A stretch of 43,827 nucleotides of DNA. Origin: Fidelibacterota bacterium TCS56 (GTDB lineage: Bacteria; Fidelibacterota; Marinisomatia; Marinisomatales; TCS56). The stretch covers positions 1 through 43,827 of the forward strand of contig LSCG01000004.1 in the NCBI GenBank assembly GCA_001577055.1. Direction: 5' to 3'. Numbering within the stretch: the first letter of the stretch is position 1; each line of letters opens with the position of its first letter. The notes beneath the pieces were generated by a model. It saw nothing but the letters and a program-made list of their open reading frames with translations. It was not told where the DNA came from and searched no databases. This document shows, piece by piece, positions 43,806 to 43,827 of the stretch. A program made the translations under genes and the position numbers.

Positions 43806-43827
43806 AAATCTCCCTGCCCCGACAATA

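Larger units (their letters stand above)
43265..43827 (+). repeat. Tandem array of the tRNA-Pro 3' end, terminator and flank
   Basis: The unit begins at AAATCTCCCTGCCCCGA (end of the tRNA T-arm and acceptor) and recurs at 43265, 43518 and 43806, with period 253 then 288; the third is cut by the window end. Each complete unit contains the tRNA tail, the terminator, about 75 bases of near-identical spacer (GAGGATAGAGGTCACC...GGGGC), an AG-rich heptamer tract and a region ending GTCGGGAGTTC plus palindromic modules. The units are near-identical for their first 165 bases. No gene is supported; two short open frames here merely read through the repeat. Confidence 0.93.

Overview
The window looks like a chromosomal segment of an uncultivated Gram-negative bacterium. 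A secreted FecR/beta-barrel protein, lipoprotein-like secreted proteins and a large bacterial SRP RNA with an Alu domain fit a member of the FCB-type candidate phyla (Marinimicrobia- or Calditrichota-like). That placement is an inference; there is no rRNA here. Genes use Shine-Dalgarno sites with ATG, GTG or TTG starts, are tightly packed, and mostly lie on the + strand.

Layout. 1-4160: envelope proteins (FecR-barrel, a lipoprotein-like protein, a small secreted protein), a small coiled-coil protein, and an easily missed 73-codon Rdx/SelW-like gene with an in-frame UGA in a CxxU motif followed by a SECIS-like hairpin. 4261-11714: tRNA-Ala(CGC), large SRP RNA, then dnaX-ybaB-recR-pgsA-pgpA-cinA-thpR-recA-recX, a nearly gapless run for replication, repair, phosphatidylglycerol synthesis and RNA/nucleotide salvage. 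11717-15063: a divergent PurL-like protein without the catalytic motif, an FAH-family hydrolase and dipeptidase E. 15056-19498: a 1088-residue PAS/GAF histidine kinase, its LuxR-type regulator and a lone receiver protein. 19478-21905 (minus strand): inositol monophosphatase and an AGCS sodium/amino-acid symporter. 22028-26457: comEC with an internal 41-residue duplication, an RNase HII-YraN fusion and lepB. 26558-28883: four poorly known envelope or coiled-coil genes, one a paralogue of the gene at 3382. 28937-31925: tRNA-Leu(CAA) on the minus strand, acyl-CoA synthetase and gpsA. 31971-41567: tRNA-Arg(CCT), a TPR membrane protein and the classic rimP-nusA-infB-rbfA-truB-ribF-rpsO-pnp translation/RNA cluster. 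41591-43281: alanine dehydrogenase, a MerR regulator and tRNA-Pro(GGG).

The last 550 bases are non-coding. The 3' end of tRNA-Pro, its terminator and about 170 bp of flank are repeated in tandem. Successive copies carry zero, one and two palindromic modules inserted at the same point of the T-loop; the array runs off the window end.

Most genes are conserved housekeeping functions. The points most worth a second look are the probable selenoprotein, the tRNA-Pro tail array, the PurL-like pseudoenzyme, the ComEC duplication, the RNase HII-YraN fusion, and an E. coli-type dnaX slippery heptamer.
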